A DNA stretch of 64,000 bases from Halalkalibacillus sediminis (GTDB lineage: Bacteria; Bacillota; Bacilli; Bacillales; Alkalibacillaceae), in contig NZ_PJNH01000001.1 in NCBI RefSeq assembly GCF_002844535.1, forward strand, positions 806,001-870,000, written 5' to 3'. The notes under the pieces are model-generated. The model did no database searches, was not told where the DNA came from, and saw nothing but the letters and a program-made list of their open reading frames with translations. The translations under genes and the position numbers were made by a program. Shown here one piece after another: positions 34,587-47,458 of the stretch (positions are counted from its first letter, which is position 1; each line of letters begins with the position of its first letter).

Positions 34587-35476
34587 TCTTGGTTCAAGAT
34601 TTTTTCTTTCAATGATTCGTCGAATGAATCACCTTTAAGCATTTCTATTTCAAATTGATAAGGCGGTTTCTTATTTTTCTTATCTTCACCAACGTATGGT
34701 GTCTCTAAGATTTTAGGTAAATGCATGAGCTGGGGGTGGTGCACCACATAGCGCAATGCATCATAACCGATATGACCAAAACCAATATTTTCGTGGCGAT
34801 CTTTCGCTGCTCCTCGCTCATTTTTACTGTCATTAATGTGAAGAACCTTCATTCGATCAAGTCCGATCGTTTGATCGAATTGATTAATAACTCCATCAAA
34901 ATCGTTAACGATATCATAACCTGCATCATGTGTATGACAAGTATCAAAACATACGGATAGTCGTTCATTATGGGTTACTCCATCAATAATTTTAGCTATT
35001 TCATCAAAGCTACGTCCGCATTCAGAGCCTTTGCCGGCCATCGTTTCAAGTGCAATCTGGACATCTTTCTTCTCGGTCAGCACTTCATTTAATCCTTCGA
35101 TGATTTTCGCTATGCCTTCATCAGCACCGGCTCCCACATGAGCCCCTGGGTGAAGCACAATTTGCTTAGCCCCGATTGCTTCTGTTCGTTCGATTTCAGA
35201 CCGAAGGAAATTAACTCCGAGTTCAAATGTTTCTGGTTTTTGAGTATTACCGATATTAATGATGTATGGTGCATGCACGACAATATCATCGATACCGTGC
35301 TCAGCCATGTGTTTTCTTCCCTCTTCAATATTAAGGTCTTCGATTGCTTTTCTTCTCGTGTTTTGAGGTGCACCAGTGTAGATCATAAACGTATTTGCGC
35401 CGTATGATGTAGCCTCTTCACTAGATTTCAATAGCATTTTCTTCCCACTCATCGATACATGTGATCCTAATCTCAT
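34583..35476 (-). CDS. nfo: Endonuclease IV (AP endonuclease)
   Basis: Cuts the DNA backbone at abasic sites in base-excision repair. 297 residues. The three-zinc site motifs are present: VLHPGAHVG (about 108-116), [23 protein letters not shown] and VLHINDSK, and ILETPYV near the end. Starts two bases after the cshB stop, so the two form an operon. B. subtilis yqfS. Confidence 0.96.
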   Translation of the reverse strand: MRLGSHVSMSGKKMLLKSSEEATSYGANTFMIYTGAPQNTRRKAIEDLNIEEGRKHMAEHGIDDIVVHAPYIINIGNTQKPETFELGVNFLRSEIERTEAIGAKQIVLHPGAHVGAGADEGIAKIIEGLNEVLTEKKDVQIALETMAGKGSECGRSFDEIAKIIDGVTHNERLSVCFDTCHTHDAGYDIVNDFDGVINQFDQTIGLDRMKVLHINDSKNERGAAKDRHENIGFGHIGYDALRYVVHHPQLMHLPKILETPYVGEDKKNKKPPYQFEIEMLKGDSFDESLKEKILNQD

Positions 35477-35478
35477 GT

Positions 35479-36807
35479 TTATTCCCCTCTCTTTTTACCC
35501 TTTCTGAATTGTTCGCGTTTCAACTGCTTCTTCACTTTATCCTTTTCATACTTCATTTTCTTTTTATAACCAGGTTTGACTTTTTTACGTTTCTTAACCT
35601 TTTTCCAAGCTTCTTTTTCTAAATTATTATCTTTTTGTTGTCTCTTTTTACGTTGGTTCCATTCTTGTACTTCTACCCATTCACCTTTTTTAATATCATA
35701 ATTCAAGAATGATAGGCCTTTCTCTTCGAGTTTCTCAATTAACGGCAAATCGTATTCAGTATAGAAACTCACTGCTGTACCCTCTAAACCAGCCCGGGCT
35801 GTTCTTCCCACCCGGTGAATATAAGTATCCATATCTTTTGGTAACTCGGCATTGAATACGTGACTGATCCCTGGTATATCGATACCTCTTGCTGCTAGGT
35901 CGGTTGCAACGATATACTGGAATCTCAAAGTTTTCACTTCTTGAAGCATTCTCTTTCGTTCTCGTTGTTGTAAACCCCCGTGTATGACCCCTACTTCAAG
36001 ACCTTTACTTAATAATTGATCAGCCAACTCATCTGCTCGTTCTTTTTTGTTTACAAAAACAAGAGCGATATAAGGGTTGATCAACTTCGAGGTTTCAACA
36101 ATAAGATCAGCAGGATTTCGATGTCTTAGAGGCACCAAACGATGTTCAAGCTGCTCAGGACTCAACACATCTTCTTCTATTTGTATATATTGGGAATTAA
36201 CCATATATTTTTTCAATAGAGGTTCTAGTTTCTTGGGTATGGTCGCTGAGAATACAAGTGTTTGTACATCTTCTTTCATACGGTAAAGTGTCTTATCTAC
36301 TTCTTCCATCAGCCCTAGATCAATCAATAAATCCGCTTCATCAATAACGACACTTTCTACACTACTAGCGTCGATTGCGCCTTCCTCGATGAAGTCTAAG
36401 ATTCTTCCTGGTGTACCAACCACGATATGTGGTTGCTGTTTAAATTGCTGCATCAACCGCTTCTTATCCGTCCCACCTATGACTAGCTTCGCTTTCCAAG
36501 GGTTTGGATCTTCATCGAATTGAATCATATTTTTGACTTGTTCATAAATTTGCATAGCAAGTTCACGAGTTGGTGCAATGATCAGCTTTTGGACGGATTG
36601 CTCTTCACGTCTAATCTGATCCATTAAAGGAATCAAATAGGAATGGGTTTTACCAGTTCCTGTTTGAGATTGTCCAATGATATTTTGCTTTTTAAGTGTT
36701 TTTGGAATCACTTGATGTTGAATTTCTGTCGGGTGTTCGAATTTCAATTCACTAATGATATCCAACATATTGTTGCTCAAATTAAATGACTGGAAATAAC
36801 GTTTCAT
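35479..36807 (-). CDS. cshB: DEAD-box RNA helicase CshB
   Basis: Cold-shock RNA helicase acting on ribosome assembly and mRNA. 442 residues: Q motif FEHPTEIQ, Walker A SQTGTGKT (about 46-53), DEAD in [13 protein letters not shown] in [16 protein letters not shown], and a Lys-rich tail of about 60 residues for RNA binding. GGAGAAG precedes the ATG. Upstream of nfo. B. subtilis yqfR. Confidence 0.94.
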   Translation of the reverse strand: MKRYFQSFNLSNNMLDIISELKFEHPTEIQHQVIPKTLKKQNIIGQSQTGTGKTHSYLIPLMDQIRREEQSVQKLIIAPTRELAMQIYEQVKNMIQFDEDPNPWKAKLVIGGTDKKRLMQQFKQQPHIVVGTPGRILDFIEEGAIDASSVESVVIDEADLLIDLGLMEEVDKTLYRMKEDVQTLVFSATIPKKLEPLLKKYMVNSQYIQIEEDVLSPEQLEHRLVPLRHRNPADLIVETSKLINPYIALVFVNKKERADELADQLLSKGLEVGVIHGGLQQRERKRMLQEVKTLRFQYIVATDLAARGIDIPGISHVFNAELPKDMDTYIHRVGRTARAGLEGTAVSFYTEYDLPLIEKLEEKGLSFLNYDIKKGEWVEVQEWNQRKKRQQKDNNLEKEAWKKVKKRKKVKPGYKKKMKYEKDKVKKQLKREQFRKGKKRGE

Positions 36808-36951
36808 ACTTATCTTCTCCTTTTAATAACACCTTCCATTATAAATGAGACATACCTGAAATGCTACTTGATTAAACATTTTGTCTTTAAGAGCTATAAC
36901 CTTTATAATGACATATAGAGATAATTACGAATTTGGGGAGGCCATGTATTC

Positions 36952-37914
36952 ATGGATGTTATTAAAATCGCACCACGCGGATATTGTTATGGTGTCGTCG
37001 ATGCAATGGTCATTGCGAGTAATGCAGCGAAGGATCCGAACTTACCTAGACCGATATATATTTTAGGTATGATCGTTCATAATAGTCATGTAACCAAAGC
37101 TTTCGAAGATGAAGGTATATATACTTTAGATGGTAAAGATAAAACAAGAGTTGAACTTTTAGAAGAAGTTAATGAAGGTACCGTTATTTTTACTGCACAT
37201 GGGGTTTCACCAGAACTTCAACAACTTGCTGAAGATAAAGGACTGACTGTTCTTGATGCAACTTGTCCTGACGTTACACGAACACATGATTTAATTCGTG
37301 AAAAAGTTGGAGAAGGATATGAAGTCGTTTATATTGGTAAAAAAGGGCATCCCGAGCCTGAAGGGGCAGTAGGTGTTGCACCTGATCATGTGCATTTGAT
37401 TCAAACGGAAGAAGAAGTTCAGGACTTGAATTTACCTAAGGATGCTAAAATCATCGTAACGAACCAAACAACAATGAGTCAGTGGGATGTTTACGATGTG
37501 ATGCTTGAGGTACAAAATCGATATCCACAGACGGATATGATCCAAGAAATTTGTATGGCGACTCAAGTTAGACAAGAAGCTGTAGCTGAGCAGGCTAAAG
37601 ATGCTCAATTAACCCTTGTCGTTGGAGATCCTAAAAGTAATAACTCCAATCGTTTGGCTCAAGTTTCTAGAGAAAAAGCTGGTACAGAAGCATATCGTAT
37701 AGCTAATATATCTGAAATCAAATTAGAATGGTTGCAAGGTGTTGATACTGTGGCAGTTACAGCTGGAGCGTCAACTCCTACACCAATCACGAAAGAAGTT
37801 ATCAAGTTTATCGAGCAATACGATCCAGAAGATGAATCTACTTGGAACCGTGAAAGTCTTGTAACGAACAAGAAAATTTTGCCTAAAGTAAAACCTAAGA
37901 AAAAAGCACAATAG
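36952..37914 (+). CDS. ispH: 4-hydroxy-3-methylbut-2-enyl diphosphate reductase (IspH)
   Basis: Last enzyme of the MEP pathway; makes IPP and DMAPP from HMBPP. 320 residues. Cluster ligands: Cys in RGYCYGV (about 12), DATCPDV (about 103) and EICMATQ (about 203). VTAGASTP near the C-terminus is conserved. GGGGAGGCC precedes ATG 36952. Divergent from cshB. Confidence 0.95.
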   Translation: MDVIKIAPRGYCYGVVDAMVIASNAAKDPNLPRPIYILGMIVHNSHVTKAFEDEGIYTLDGKDKTRVELLEEVNEGTVIFTAHGVSPELQQLAEDKGLTVLDATCPDVTRTHDLIREKVGEGYEVVYIGKKGHPEPEGAVGVAPDHVHLIQTEEEVQDLNLPKDAKIIVTNQTTMSQWDVYDVMLEVQNRYPQTDMIQEICMATQVRQEAVAEQAKDAQLTLVVGDPKSNNSNRLAQVSREKAGTEAYRIANISEIKLEWLQGVDTVAVTAGASTPTPITKEVIKFIEQYDPEDESTWNRESLVTNKKILPKVKPKKKAQ

Positions 37915-37920
37915 ATGTAT

Positions 37921-37957
37921 TAAACCCGCCTGTGCGTAGACAAGGCGGGCTTTTTGT
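37921..37957 (+). terminator. Terminator after ispH
   Basis: CCCGCCTTG-like stem: CCCGCC(T) pairs with (A)GGCGGG around an 11-base loop, then CTTTTTG. Confidence 0.87.
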
Positions 37958-38011
37958 TTCATCATTTATCAGTTATTCAGTTGTATCTATTTTTGATTAT
38001 ACTTCATTCAT

Positions 38012-39550
38012 CTATTCCCACTCGATTGTTGCTGGTGGCTTACTTGTAACATCGTACACTACTCTGTTAATGCTTGGAACTTCATTAACTATTCGAGTTG
38101 AGATTTTCCCAAGAACATCCCACGGAATCCTTGCCCAATCTGAAGTCATTCCATCAATAGATGTAACTGCACGTATTCCAATGGTGTGATCGTAAGTTCG
38201 TTGATCTCCCATTACCCCTACACTTTGAATATCAGGAAGGACGGTGAAATATTGCCATATATCGCGATCTAGACCAGCTTCTTTGATCTCATCTCTAAGG
38301 ATAGCATCAGAGTCCCTTACGATCTCTAACTTTTCCTTAGTTACCTCTCCTAATACACGAATTCCTAATCCAGGGCCAGGGAATGGTTGTCTCCATACAA
38401 TATGCTCTGGAATACCCAATTCCTCTCCTAAGGCTCTAACCTCATCTTTAAACAAAGTATTCAATGGTTCGATCAATTTGAATTGCATATCTTCTGGTAG
38501 ACCACCGACATTATGGTGAGATTTAATCGTTTGAGCAGTTTCCGTTCCGCTTTCAATAATATCTGTATACAAAGTCCCTTGAGCTAAGTAATCAATTTCT
38601 TTTAATTTTGAAGCTTCATCATCGAAAACGTAGATGAACTCATTTCCAATAATTTTTCTTTTTTGTTCGGGATCACTTATCCCACTTAATTTATTCAGAA
38701 ACCTGTCCTGAGCTTCTACTTTAATGACGTTTATATTGAACCCATCTCGGAACATCTTCATTACTTCATCTGCTTCATTTTTTCTTAACAATCCATGGTC
38801 TACGAATATGCAAGTCAACTGGTCACCAATAGCTTCATGTAATAATACAGCTACCACTGATGAATCGACCCCTCCACTCAATGCACAGAGAACTTTACGA
38901 TCCTTTACTTCTTCACGGATTTTATTGATTTCGAGCTCGATAAAGTTTTCCATCGTCCAAGTATCATTACAGTGGCAGATATCAAACACGAAGTTTTTCA
39001 AAATATCATTACCATGTATCGTGTGACGGACTTCTGGGTGAAATTGTACACCGTAAAAATGTTTCTCAGGGTGACTGATCGCTGCGATCGGACAGCTCGG
39101 GTTAACTGCATCTACTTGGAAACCTTCTGGAGTCTCAACCACTTGATCTCCATGACTCATCCATACATCCTGTTCATCTGGTAACTTATTGAAAAGTATA
39201 GAATCTCCATTAATTTTAATCGGAGCTTTCCCGTATTCACGAGCAGTTGCCGCCCCCACTTTTCCCCCAAAATGATGGGTGATCAGTTGCATTCCATAAC
39301 ATATACCTAACACTGGTATATTCATCTCCAGGATTTCAGGATCAATCGTAAAGCCATTGTTATCATTCACACTATTTGGCCCACCTGATAAAATAATCCC
39401 ATTTGGCTTCAGTTCCTTTAATTCTTCTGCAGTTGTTTTATGAGAGAGTAATTCACTATATACTCCAAACTCACGGATTCTTCTCGTAATCAATTGGTTG
39501 TACTGACTTCCGTAGTCTAACACAATGATTTTTTCTTGGATTTCTTCCAA
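38012..39550 (-). CDS. guaA: GMP synthase (glutamine-hydrolysing)
   Basis: Aminates XMP to GMP using glutamine and ATP. 512 residues: class I amidotransferase domain with nucleophile in GICYGMQ (about 83) and HPEVRH; PP-loop ATP domain with SGGVDSS (about 227-233); C-terminal dimerisation domain. The start is TTG 39550 behind AAGAGGTGAAT; no ATG is suitable. It has its own guanine riboswitch although guaB lies just upstream. Confidence 0.96.
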   Translation of the reverse strand: MEEIQEKIIVLDYGSQYNQLITRRIREFGVYSELLSHKTTAEELKELKPNGIILSGGPNSVNDNNGFTIDPEILEMNIPVLGICYGMQLITHHFGGKVGAATAREYGKAPIKINGDSILFNKLPDEQDVWMSHGDQVVETPEGFQVDAVNPSCPIAAISHPEKHFYGVQFHPEVRHTIHGNDILKNFVFDICHCNDTWTMENFIELEINKIREEVKDRKVLCALSGGVDSSVVAVLLHEAIGDQLTCIFVDHGLLRKNEADEVMKMFRDGFNINVIKVEAQDRFLNKLSGISDPEQKRKIIGNEFIYVFDDEASKLKEIDYLAQGTLYTDIIESGTETAQTIKSHHNVGGLPEDMQFKLIEPLNTLFKDEVRALGEELGIPEHIVWRQPFPGPGLGIRVLGEVTKEKLEIVRDSDAILRDEIKEAGLDRDIWQYFTVLPDIQSVGVMGDQRTYDHTIGIRAVTSIDGMTSDWARIPWDVLGKISTRIVNEVPSINRVVYDVTSKPPATIEWE

Positions 39551-39588
39551 ATCTATTCACCTCTTATTCAAACTTACCAATAAAAAAA

Positions 39589-39622
39589 CTAGAACTCCAC
39601 CTATAAAGGCAGAGTTCTAGTG
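39589..39622 (-). terminator. Expression-platform terminator of the guanine riboswitch
   Basis: On the minus strand CTAGAACTCTGCC pairs with GGTGGAGTTCTAG around TTTATA, followed by seven T residues. In this class, purine binding promotes termination. Confidence 0.88.
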
Positions 39623-39638
39623 TTATTCACCAGCTCTT

Positions 39639-39712
39639 GCCTTCATAGTCAGGTCATTTACGGTAACCCGGTAGAGACTCTTGCGCCATATTCGCAAGGA
39701 TATACGAAGTCG
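39639..39712 (-). ncRNA. Guanine-sensing purine riboswitch
   Basis: Three-way junction aptamer on the minus strand: P1 arms ACTTCGTATA and TATGAAGG, P2 CTTGCG/CGCAAG, the core TCTACC, P3 CGGGTTACCG and the conserved GACTATG. The discriminating base before TATG is C, as in guanine rather than adenine riboswitches. A terminator and guaA follow. Confidence 0.93.
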
Positions 39713-39751
39713 TTCGTTTATTTTAATGGGGTTTGGTATTAATGTGATGTA

Positions 39752-41248
<1,497 letters not shown>

Positions 41249-41344
41249 TTATCAACGGCTCGCATAGGTGTCAACCGAGCAATTAAAAATAAAACAATTC
41301 AGAATTGAAAATCTTTAATATTTAATTAAAACATCAGCTATTAA

Positions 41345-42463
41345 TTAAATAAAGTGAAATGGTTCAGTAACGATTTCAGAGGCAGTAACTGAAACCTTCA
41401 TATTTCTCTCCTCAACTTGTTTCTTCAAGTAAGCAGCTAACTCATTCTTCATCACATGTTCTATATGGTGGCCGGGGTCGATCATTGCTAGGTCTATTCC
41501 CAGTGCATCATGCGCTGTGTGATAATAAACATCACCCGTTATCAATACATCGACTCCTCTATTTTTGACCTGTTGAATGAACTTATTACCGTCACCACCG
41601 ATTACCCCAACACTGTGTACAGTCTTCTCAGGGGCACCTACCATTCTTACATTTGGAACATTGAACGCTTTCTTCACATAGTTTGCGAATTCGTCTAAAG
41701 GCATAGGCTTGGAAAGTTTACCTTTCCTACCTAATCCACGTTTCTCACCTTCTATTTCTAATTTGAAAAGGTCATATGCCATTTCTTCATAAGGATGTGC
41801 CTTTTCAGCCGCGCGGACCACTTTATCAAGTAAATGCTTTGGAACGATTGTCTCCATCCGCTTTTCTTCTACCTTTTCAAGCTTATTAGTCGAGCCAATA
41901 TGTGGGTCTGTCCCTTCTAGTGGCATGAATGTACCGACGCCTTCTGAGTTGAAAGTGCAATGACTATAATTTCCGATATGCCCAGCACCTGCTTCTGAAA
42001 TTGCATTTCTGACAAACTCCTCATGAGTAGTCGGAACATAGACTGCAAACTTATAAATTTCTTCTGAATCTGTATAAACCAACGGGTCACTCGTCTCTAT
42101 GTTCAGCTGCTTCATTAGCATATCGTTGACCCCACCAGATGTTATATCTAAATTAGTGTGAGCAACATAGACAGAAATATTATGGTTAATAAGCTTTTTA
42201 ATAATACGACCCTTTTCGGTTGATAAATCTATAGATTTCAGTGGTTTAAAAATAAGTGGATGATGAGCGATGATCAGGTCAATATCTTGTTCAATAGCTT
42301 CATCTACAACACTTTCCAAGACATCCAATGTTACCATGACTTTATCAACTGGTTCAGATAAACTCCCTACGTGTAATCCTATTTTATCTCCTTCAAATGC
42401 ATAAGATTTAGGCGCCAATCGATTCAAGATCCCAATTACATCTTGATTTTTCAGATTACTCAT
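41345..42463 (-). CDS. yqfO: Nif3-like dinuclear metal protein YqfO
   Basis: 372 residues, NIF3/DUF34 family with the extra ferredoxin-like insert typical of Bacillus YqfO. Metal-binding motifs AHHPLIFKP (about 65) and the C-terminal DPGHHIEH are present. Proposed roles range from metal handling to folate enzyme, none certain. Starts inside the end of trmK (8-base overlap), so the two are coupled. Confidence 0.92.
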   Translation of the reverse strand: MSNLKNQDVIGILNRLAPKSYAFEGDKIGLHVGSLSEPVDKVMVTLDVLESVVDEAIEQDIDLIIAHHPLIFKPLKSIDLSTEKGRIIKKLINHNISVYVAHTNLDITSGGVNDMLMKQLNIETSDPLVYTDSEEIYKFAVYVPTTHEEFVRNAISEAGAGHIGNYSHCTFNSEGVGTFMPLEGTDPHIGSTNKLEKVEEKRMETIVPKHLLDKVVRAAEKAHPYEEMAYDLFKLEIEGEKRGLGRKGKLSKPMPLDEFANYVKKAFNVPNVRMVGAPEKTVHSVGVIGGDGNKFIQQVKNRGVDVLITGDVYYHTAHDALGIDLAMIDPGHHIEHVMKNELAAYLKKQVEERNMKVSVTASEIVTEPFHFI

Positions 42464-43154
42464 TGTGAATTTCCTCCTTGATCCATTCGGTTTGTTTGGA
42501 AAAATATGCTACCTTTTCTTCATCGATTTGCTTAGCATTTTTCATTTGTTCAATAATATTGATTTTCTTGTCCAATACTTTCTCCCATTTTTTATAGAAT
42601 GCTTCATTTTTCTCTCTCATCAATATCGGTCCTAAGTACATTTCTTTCTCCGTCAAATTCTTTTCTAAAGATTCCTGAGGCTCCAGCACGAGGATCTCAT
42701 AAATATATCCATCATCTTCGAATATTTTTTCATTTACAATTTGCCATTGAAAATTTTTTGCAAACATTCTGATAGAAGAAGCGTCTATATTTGGTTGAAG
42801 GACTAAACGATCAACTCCAGAAAGATTTTCGACCTGCTCGGTCAAGATATTAGAAATCAACGTACCACCCATACCCGCAATAGTGACACAATCAACTTCA
42901 TTAGGACTTATAACTCCAAGTCCATCTCCTAATCGTACTTCGATCCTGTCTTGTAATCCTGCTGACTGCACTTGACGCAAAGCTGCATCATGAGGTCCTT
43001 GATTCACTTCCCCTGCTATTGCACGGGTATTTTTATTGTTTTCGCAGATGTAACATGGCAAATAAGCATGATCAGAACCAATATCTGCAAATTTTCTTGT
43101 GGTTACTGGAATAAATTCTGCAACGTTCTGTAATCTTTTCGATAATTCAACCAT
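42456..43154 (-). CDS. trmK: tRNA (adenine-N1)-methyltransferase TrmK
   Basis: Methylates A22 of tRNA. 232 residues: an N-terminal SAM-binding Rossmann fold with ADIGSDHAYLP (about 22-32), DGLGVI and TIAGMGGT, and a C-terminal coiled coil. In an overlapping pair with yqfO. B. subtilis yqfN. Confidence 0.94.
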   Translation of the reverse strand: MVELSKRLQNVAEFIPVTTRKFADIGSDHAYLPCYICENNKNTRAIAGEVNQGPHDAALRQVQSAGLQDRIEVRLGDGLGVISPNEVDCVTIAGMGGTLISNILTEQVENLSGVDRLVLQPNIDASSIRMFAKNFQWQIVNEKIFEDDGYIYEILVLEPQESLEKNLTEKEMYLGPILMREKNEAFYKKWEKVLDKKINIIEQMKNAKQIDEEKVAYFSKQTEWIKEEIHNE

Positions 43155-43169
43155 AGTTATCTCCCTATA

Positions 43170-43228
43170 TAAAAGCCCAGAAATGATGAAGTTGTAAGTT
43201 ACTTACAAACCATCTTTCTGGGCTTTAA
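43170..43228 (-). terminator. Terminator between cccA and trmK
   Basis: AAAGCCCAGAAA-ATG pairs with CAT-TTTCTGGGCTTT, with an inner GTAAG/CTTAC stem. T-tract on the minus strand after the stem. Confidence 0.87.
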
Positions 43229-43229
43229 A

Positions 43230-43619
43230 TTATTCTTCTGATTCTTCGCCTTCGCCGCCGCTTTCACCTTCAACTAACCATGCAGCTAAAATTTCAGCTT
43301 CTTCATTTGTAGCATAGTCTCCAGTCATGATGTTACTTCCTTCAACACCATTTGCGATAATATCTTGAACCTTTTCAAGTGAATAGCGATCGCCTACATC
43401 TTGAAGATTTGGTCCTGTTCCACCTTCTAGATTTTCACCATGACACTGCATGCAGTTTGCTTGGTAAATATCTTCAGGCTCCATTGATTCTTCAGTATCT
43501 TCGCTTTCATTACCTTCAGCTTGATCCATTTGAGAAAGTCCGACACCAGACATCACTACCATCGCTACAATCCCTAATAAAGCTATTAGTGCAAAAGGTA
43601 TAACTGCGTTCTTCTTCAT
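43230..43619 (-). CDS. cccA: Cytochrome c550
   Basis: 129-residue membrane-anchored c-type cytochrome for electron transfer to terminal oxidases. N-terminal helix (about 8-27), an acidic linker (EGNESEDTEESMEPED) and a cytochrome c domain with heme motif CMQCH (56-60) and axial Met in NIMTGDY. The C-terminus is again acidic. Ribosome-binding site GGAGGTC. Confidence 0.94.
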   Translation of the reverse strand: MKKNAVIPFALIALLGIVAMVVMSGVGLSQMDQAEGNESEDTEESMEPEDIYQANCMQCHGENLEGGTGPNLQDVGDRYSLEKVQDIIANGVEGSNIMTGDYATNEEAEILAAWLVEGESGGEGEESEE

Positions 43620-43729
43620 CTAAAATTGACCTCCTTGAGTTGCAACATATGTAATTATAATCTCTAAATATAAACTATGTCTATTTTACTTCAAAAATAG
43701 AGCATGGGAAAGGGTTAAATTGTGACTAT

Positions 43730-44269
43730 TTATATAACAATCATTCCTATTATCATTAGAGATCCAATGATTCCAGATGCTATCAAATAGTACAACTTTG
43801 ATATATATCCTACTATTACCCAAATGACACAATGAAATACTATCGTTAAATTCAGCAGCCAACCTTGATCAAATAATTGCTGTACTATTGAAATGTTTGC
43901 AATTAGAAAAATTAAAAAAAATAATATAATTGGCAAATGGACATAAACTGTATTATTTTTTCTATAAAAATATAGATGTACAGCAACCAAGAGAAGGGAT
44001 GCAATAAATATCGATGCTTCAACGATTAAATTGGCTTCCATGGATAAAACAACAAAAAAAGTAATAGGGAGCAAAAGTAGTAATAGGATCATATCTAATA
44101 TAAATAAGATTCTTCCCCAACGACTTTTGCCGACCTGATTATTATCCTCAGGTTGATCCCCATACGTGTATAATGCAAGTAAGAAATCACAGTATTCTGG
44201 AGGTAAGAGTTTCGATTCTTTCCAGTGATTGATTTCTTTGATAATTATTTGGTTTTTTTCATTTTCCAT
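43730..44269 (-). CDS. Uncharacterised membrane protein between cccA and sigA
   Basis: 179 residues: a cytoplasmic N-terminal helix-rich segment of 50 residues (EINHWKESKLLPPEYCDFLL) and about five membrane helices. The N-terminal pattern looks like the start of DUF2157-type proteins, though weakly. I do not recognise a function. AGGGGGTTATC precedes the ATG. It lies 27 bases after the sigA stop and may be cotranscribed with it. Confidence 0.65.
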   Translation of the reverse strand: MENEKNQIIIKEINHWKESKLLPPEYCDFLLALYTYGDQPEDNNQVGKSRWGRILFILDMILLLLLLPITFFVVLSMEANLIVEASIFIASLLLVAVHLYFYRKNNTVYVHLPIILFFLIFLIANISIVQQLFDQGWLLNLTIVFHCVIWVIVGYISKLYYLIASGIIGSLMIIGMIVI

Positions 44270-44296
44270 GATAACCCCCTGAAGAAGAAAGGCTAA

Positions 44297-45415
44297 TTAC
44301 TCAAGAAAATCTTTCAAGCGCTTACTTCTACTAGGATGTCTCAATTTTCTAAGAGCTTTCGCTTCGATTTGTCGAATTCTTTCGCGTGTTACTCCGAACA
44401 CTTTACCGACTTCTTCTAACGTTCTCGTACGACCATCATCAAGACCGAATCTTAAACGAAGAACATTTTCCTCTCGGTCTGTAAGAGTATCCAACACATC
44501 TTCTAACTGCTCTTTAAGCAATTCATAAGCAGCATGATCAGATGGTGAAGTTGCTTCTTGGTCTTCAATGAAATCTCCCAAGTGTGAATCATCTTCTTCA
44601 CCTATTGGAGTTTCTAACGAAACAGGCTCTTGAGCAATCTTTAAGATCTCACGAACCTTCTCAGGAGTAAGGTCCATTTCCTCACCAATTTCTTCTGGTG
44701 TTGGTTCACGGCCTAAGTCCTGAAGAAGTTGTCTTTGGACACGGATAAGTTTGTTAATCGTTTCCACCATATGAACTGGGATACGGATTGTTCTTGCCTG
44801 GTCTGCTATAGCACGAGTAATTGCTTGGCGGATCCACCAAGTTGCATAGGTACTGAATTTAAATCCTTTGCGGTAATCAAATTTCTCGACTGCTTTGATA
44901 AGACCCATATTACCTTCTTGAATTAAGTCTAAGAACAACATACCGCGACCTACATAACGCTTTGCAATACTAACAACTAAACGCAAGTTAGCTTCAGCTA
45001 ATCTTCTCTTAGCTTCATCATCACCTTGTTCAATTCGATGAGCTAGATCAATTTCATCATTTGCTGTCAATAAGTCAACACGACCTATCTCCTTCAAATA
45101 CATGCGAACTGGATCATTGATTTTAACACCCGGTGGTACACTTAAATCATTAAGGTTAAACTCTTCTTCTTTAGCGATTTTTTGCATGCTTGGATCTTCG
45201 TCATTTTCTCCGATCACATCTACACTTTGTTCCGCTAAAGCTTCATAAAATTCATCCATCTGATCGGAATCAAGCTCAAAGTGCCCTAATTTATCAGCAA
45301 TCTCTTCATAAACAAGGACGCCTCTTTTTTTACCTATCTCCATCAACTGTTCTTTCGCTTGTTCAACAGTTAAATCTTGATCTACTTCTTTTGATTCAAT
45401 CGGCTTATCAGCCAT
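44297..45415 (-). CDS. sigA: RNA polymerase primary sigma factor SigA
   Basis: Housekeeping sigma factor. 372 residues: region 1.1 at the N-terminus, region 1.2-2.4 with the core-binding and -10 motifs ([20 protein letters not shown]), region 3 and region 4.2 with [27 protein letters not shown]. Start ATG 45415 follows GGAGGGG; six upstream codons overlap that ribosome-binding site. Directly downstream of dnaG, as in the macromolecular synthesis operon, but without yqxD. Confidence 0.97.
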   Translation of the reverse strand: MADKPIESKEVDQDLTVEQAKEQLMEIGKKRGVLVYEEIADKLGHFELDSDQMDEFYEALAEQSVDVIGENDEDPSMQKIAKEEEFNLNDLSVPPGVKINDPVRMYLKEIGRVDLLTANDEIDLAHRIEQGDDEAKRRLAEANLRLVVSIAKRYVGRGMLFLDLIQEGNMGLIKAVEKFDYRKGFKFSTYATWWIRQAITRAIADQARTIRIPVHMVETINKLIRVQRQLLQDLGREPTPEEIGEEMDLTPEKVREILKIAQEPVSLETPIGEEDDSHLGDFIEDQEATSPSDHAAYELLKEQLEDVLDTLTDREENVLRLRFGLDDGRTRTLEEVGKVFGVTRERIRQIEAKALRKLRHPSRSKRLKDFLE

Positions 45416-45441
45416 GAAAACCCCTCCTTCCAAACAGCTTA

Positions 45442-47274
45442 CTATTGTTTGGATTGTTTACTTTTTTTCTTTAACTCAATGATCTTCATGCCTATACGTG
45501 CTGCAGATTTTGGATCATTTTCTTTTTCAGCTTGTTTGAGCATTTTTTCAAGCTCTCTTACCTCATGATCTATTTCACTTTCGCGAGTGATTGCGAAAAA
45601 GTAATCTTCTAATTCGTGATCTGTCAACGCTTCATTTAATGGTAGTAATGCCAACTTGGATACTAAGTTCTGTAAATTTTCATCAGGTAAACGGTCGATG
45701 AATTTACTCGTGTCAGCCGCGTTACCTTCCTCATAATATGCATATAAGTAAGTTACTAATACCTGATGCTCTTGAATATTGAATGAAGAACCAAGTCTAT
45801 CCTGTACTCTTTCTGTTATATAAGGGTCACGTAACATATGAGCAATCAAATAGCGTTCAGCATTTTGATATGCGGATAAAATTTTATGATTTTTGTTCCA
45901 TTCGTGCTTTGTAGCATTATTATTATTGACAGTCTTATCTTTATCTTTCGTTTGCTCCTTTATTCTTCGTCTTTTTTCGATTTCCTTTTCTAAGGTATCT
46001 CGGTATAAATCGAAAGAATCCTCAAGCTCCTTCAAATAGAAATCACGCTCTACTGAATTTTCAACTTGGGCAATGATATCAAGAGCTTTCTCAATATATG
46101 TTACCCTCTCATGGTCTAGTGAGAGGTTATACTGCTTCTTAAGGTGATTCAAATAGAAGGAAACAAAACTTTCTGCAGCTTGGATGATTTGTTTCTTGAA
46201 CTTTTCAGCTCCATACGCATCAATATAATCATCAGGATCCATCTCATTTGGTATATTCGCTATTCGAACCTGTAACCCTGCTTTTTTTAAAATTTTTGCT
46301 GTTTTATAGCTAGCATTCTTTCCAGCTTTATCCCCATCAAAACAAATAATCACGTGATCAGCATAGCGATTCAAAATTGCTGCTTGATACTCAGAAAAGC
46401 TTGTACCTAATGTTGCCACAGCGTTTTTGACTCCTGCTTGGTAAGCTTTAATCACATCCAGATTACCTTCAAACAAAACGATTTCACGGTTGTTCTTTTG
46501 AACGTGCTTACGTGCATCGTGGAAATTGTATAAGATCTGTCCTTTTTGGAAAAGCTGTGATTCAGGACTGTTTAAATATTTTGGTTCCATTTCTGGTTGT
46601 GTTGATCTGCCCCCGAAGGCTACAACTTTGCCTTGATGATTTTTTATCGGAAATATAATCCTTCCGATAAATCGATCATGATAGCTATTCCCATCTCTTT
46701 TAGTCAATAAACCATATTCAGTCAAGGAATCCAGTTCAAAACCTTTTCCTTTTAAAAAGGATGATAGGAACTGATCTTTTTGAGGTGAATAGCCTAATTG
46801 AAAATGTTCGATCGTTTCCAACTCGAAACCACGATTTTTCAAATAATTAAGACCATCCTTGCCGTCAGAAGTATGACGCAGAACATGATGAAACAGTTTA
46901 GTGGACCATTCATATGCTTGGATAATATTCTGTTGTTCAGAAGAATAATTGCTTTGAGATTCTTGTTTTTGCCATTCTTCAGGTAAGGCTTCTCCACTTT
47001 TATTCGCTAAGTGTTTGATTGCTTCAACGAATGAAAGTGATTCCATCTCCATGACAAATTTGATTACATTTCCACCTTTACCGCAACCAAAACAATGAAA
47101 AATTTGTTTATCTGGTGCGACTGAAAAGGATGGTGTGTTTTCACCATGAAATGGGCACAACCCAAAGTAATTTCTTCCTTTTTTTGAAAGCTTGATATGG
47201 TCACTAATTACATCGACGATATCGTTATTGGAAATAACTTGATCGATAAATTCTTCTGGAATGTTATAAGCCAT
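45442..47274 (-). CDS. dnaG: DNA primase
   Basis: Makes RNA primers for DNA replication. 610 residues: N-terminal CHC2 zinc finger ([11 protein letters not shown] to CFGCGKGG, about 40-64), TOPRIM core with [10 protein letters not shown] (about 265) and CFDGDKAG, and a C-terminal helicase-binding domain. It lies 26 bases before sigA, forming one operon. The start is followed by MAYNIPEEF, the family norm. Confidence 0.95.
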   Translation of the reverse strand: MAYNIPEEFIDQVISNNDIVDVISDHIKLSKKGRNYFGLCPFHGENTPSFSVAPDKQIFHCFGCGKGGNVIKFVMEMESLSFVEAIKHLANKSGEALPEEWQKQESQSNYSSEQQNIIQAYEWSTKLFHHVLRHTSDGKDGLNYLKNRGFELETIEHFQLGYSPQKDQFLSSFLKGKGFELDSLTEYGLLTKRDGNSYHDRFIGRIIFPIKNHQGKVVAFGGRSTQPEMEPKYLNSPESQLFQKGQILYNFHDARKHVQKNNREIVLFEGNLDVIKAYQAGVKNAVATLGTSFSEYQAAILNRYADHVIICFDGDKAGKNASYKTAKILKKAGLQVRIANIPNEMDPDDYIDAYGAEKFKKQIIQAAESFVSFYLNHLKKQYNLSLDHERVTYIEKALDIIAQVENSVERDFYLKELEDSFDLYRDTLEKEIEKRRRIKEQTKDKDKTVNNNNATKHEWNKNHKILSAYQNAERYLIAHMLRDPYITERVQDRLGSSFNIQEHQVLVTYLYAYYEEGNAADTSKFIDRLPDENLQNLVSKLALLPLNEALTDHELEDYFFAITRESEIDHEVRELEKMLKQAEKENDPKSAARIGMKIIELKKKSKQSKQ

Positions 47275-47458
47275 TTATATCACCATGTTTAATTGATATT
47301 CGATAAATGAATACAAATCCCTTCATTTAACGACAAAAAAATTAAATAAATCGTTATTTCGTCAAAAATCATTCACAAACATGGGGATAGAATACTAAAA
47401 CAACACATTATTCTTTACCCTTTATTTGAGCTATACAAACTAAGTATGTAACAATTCA

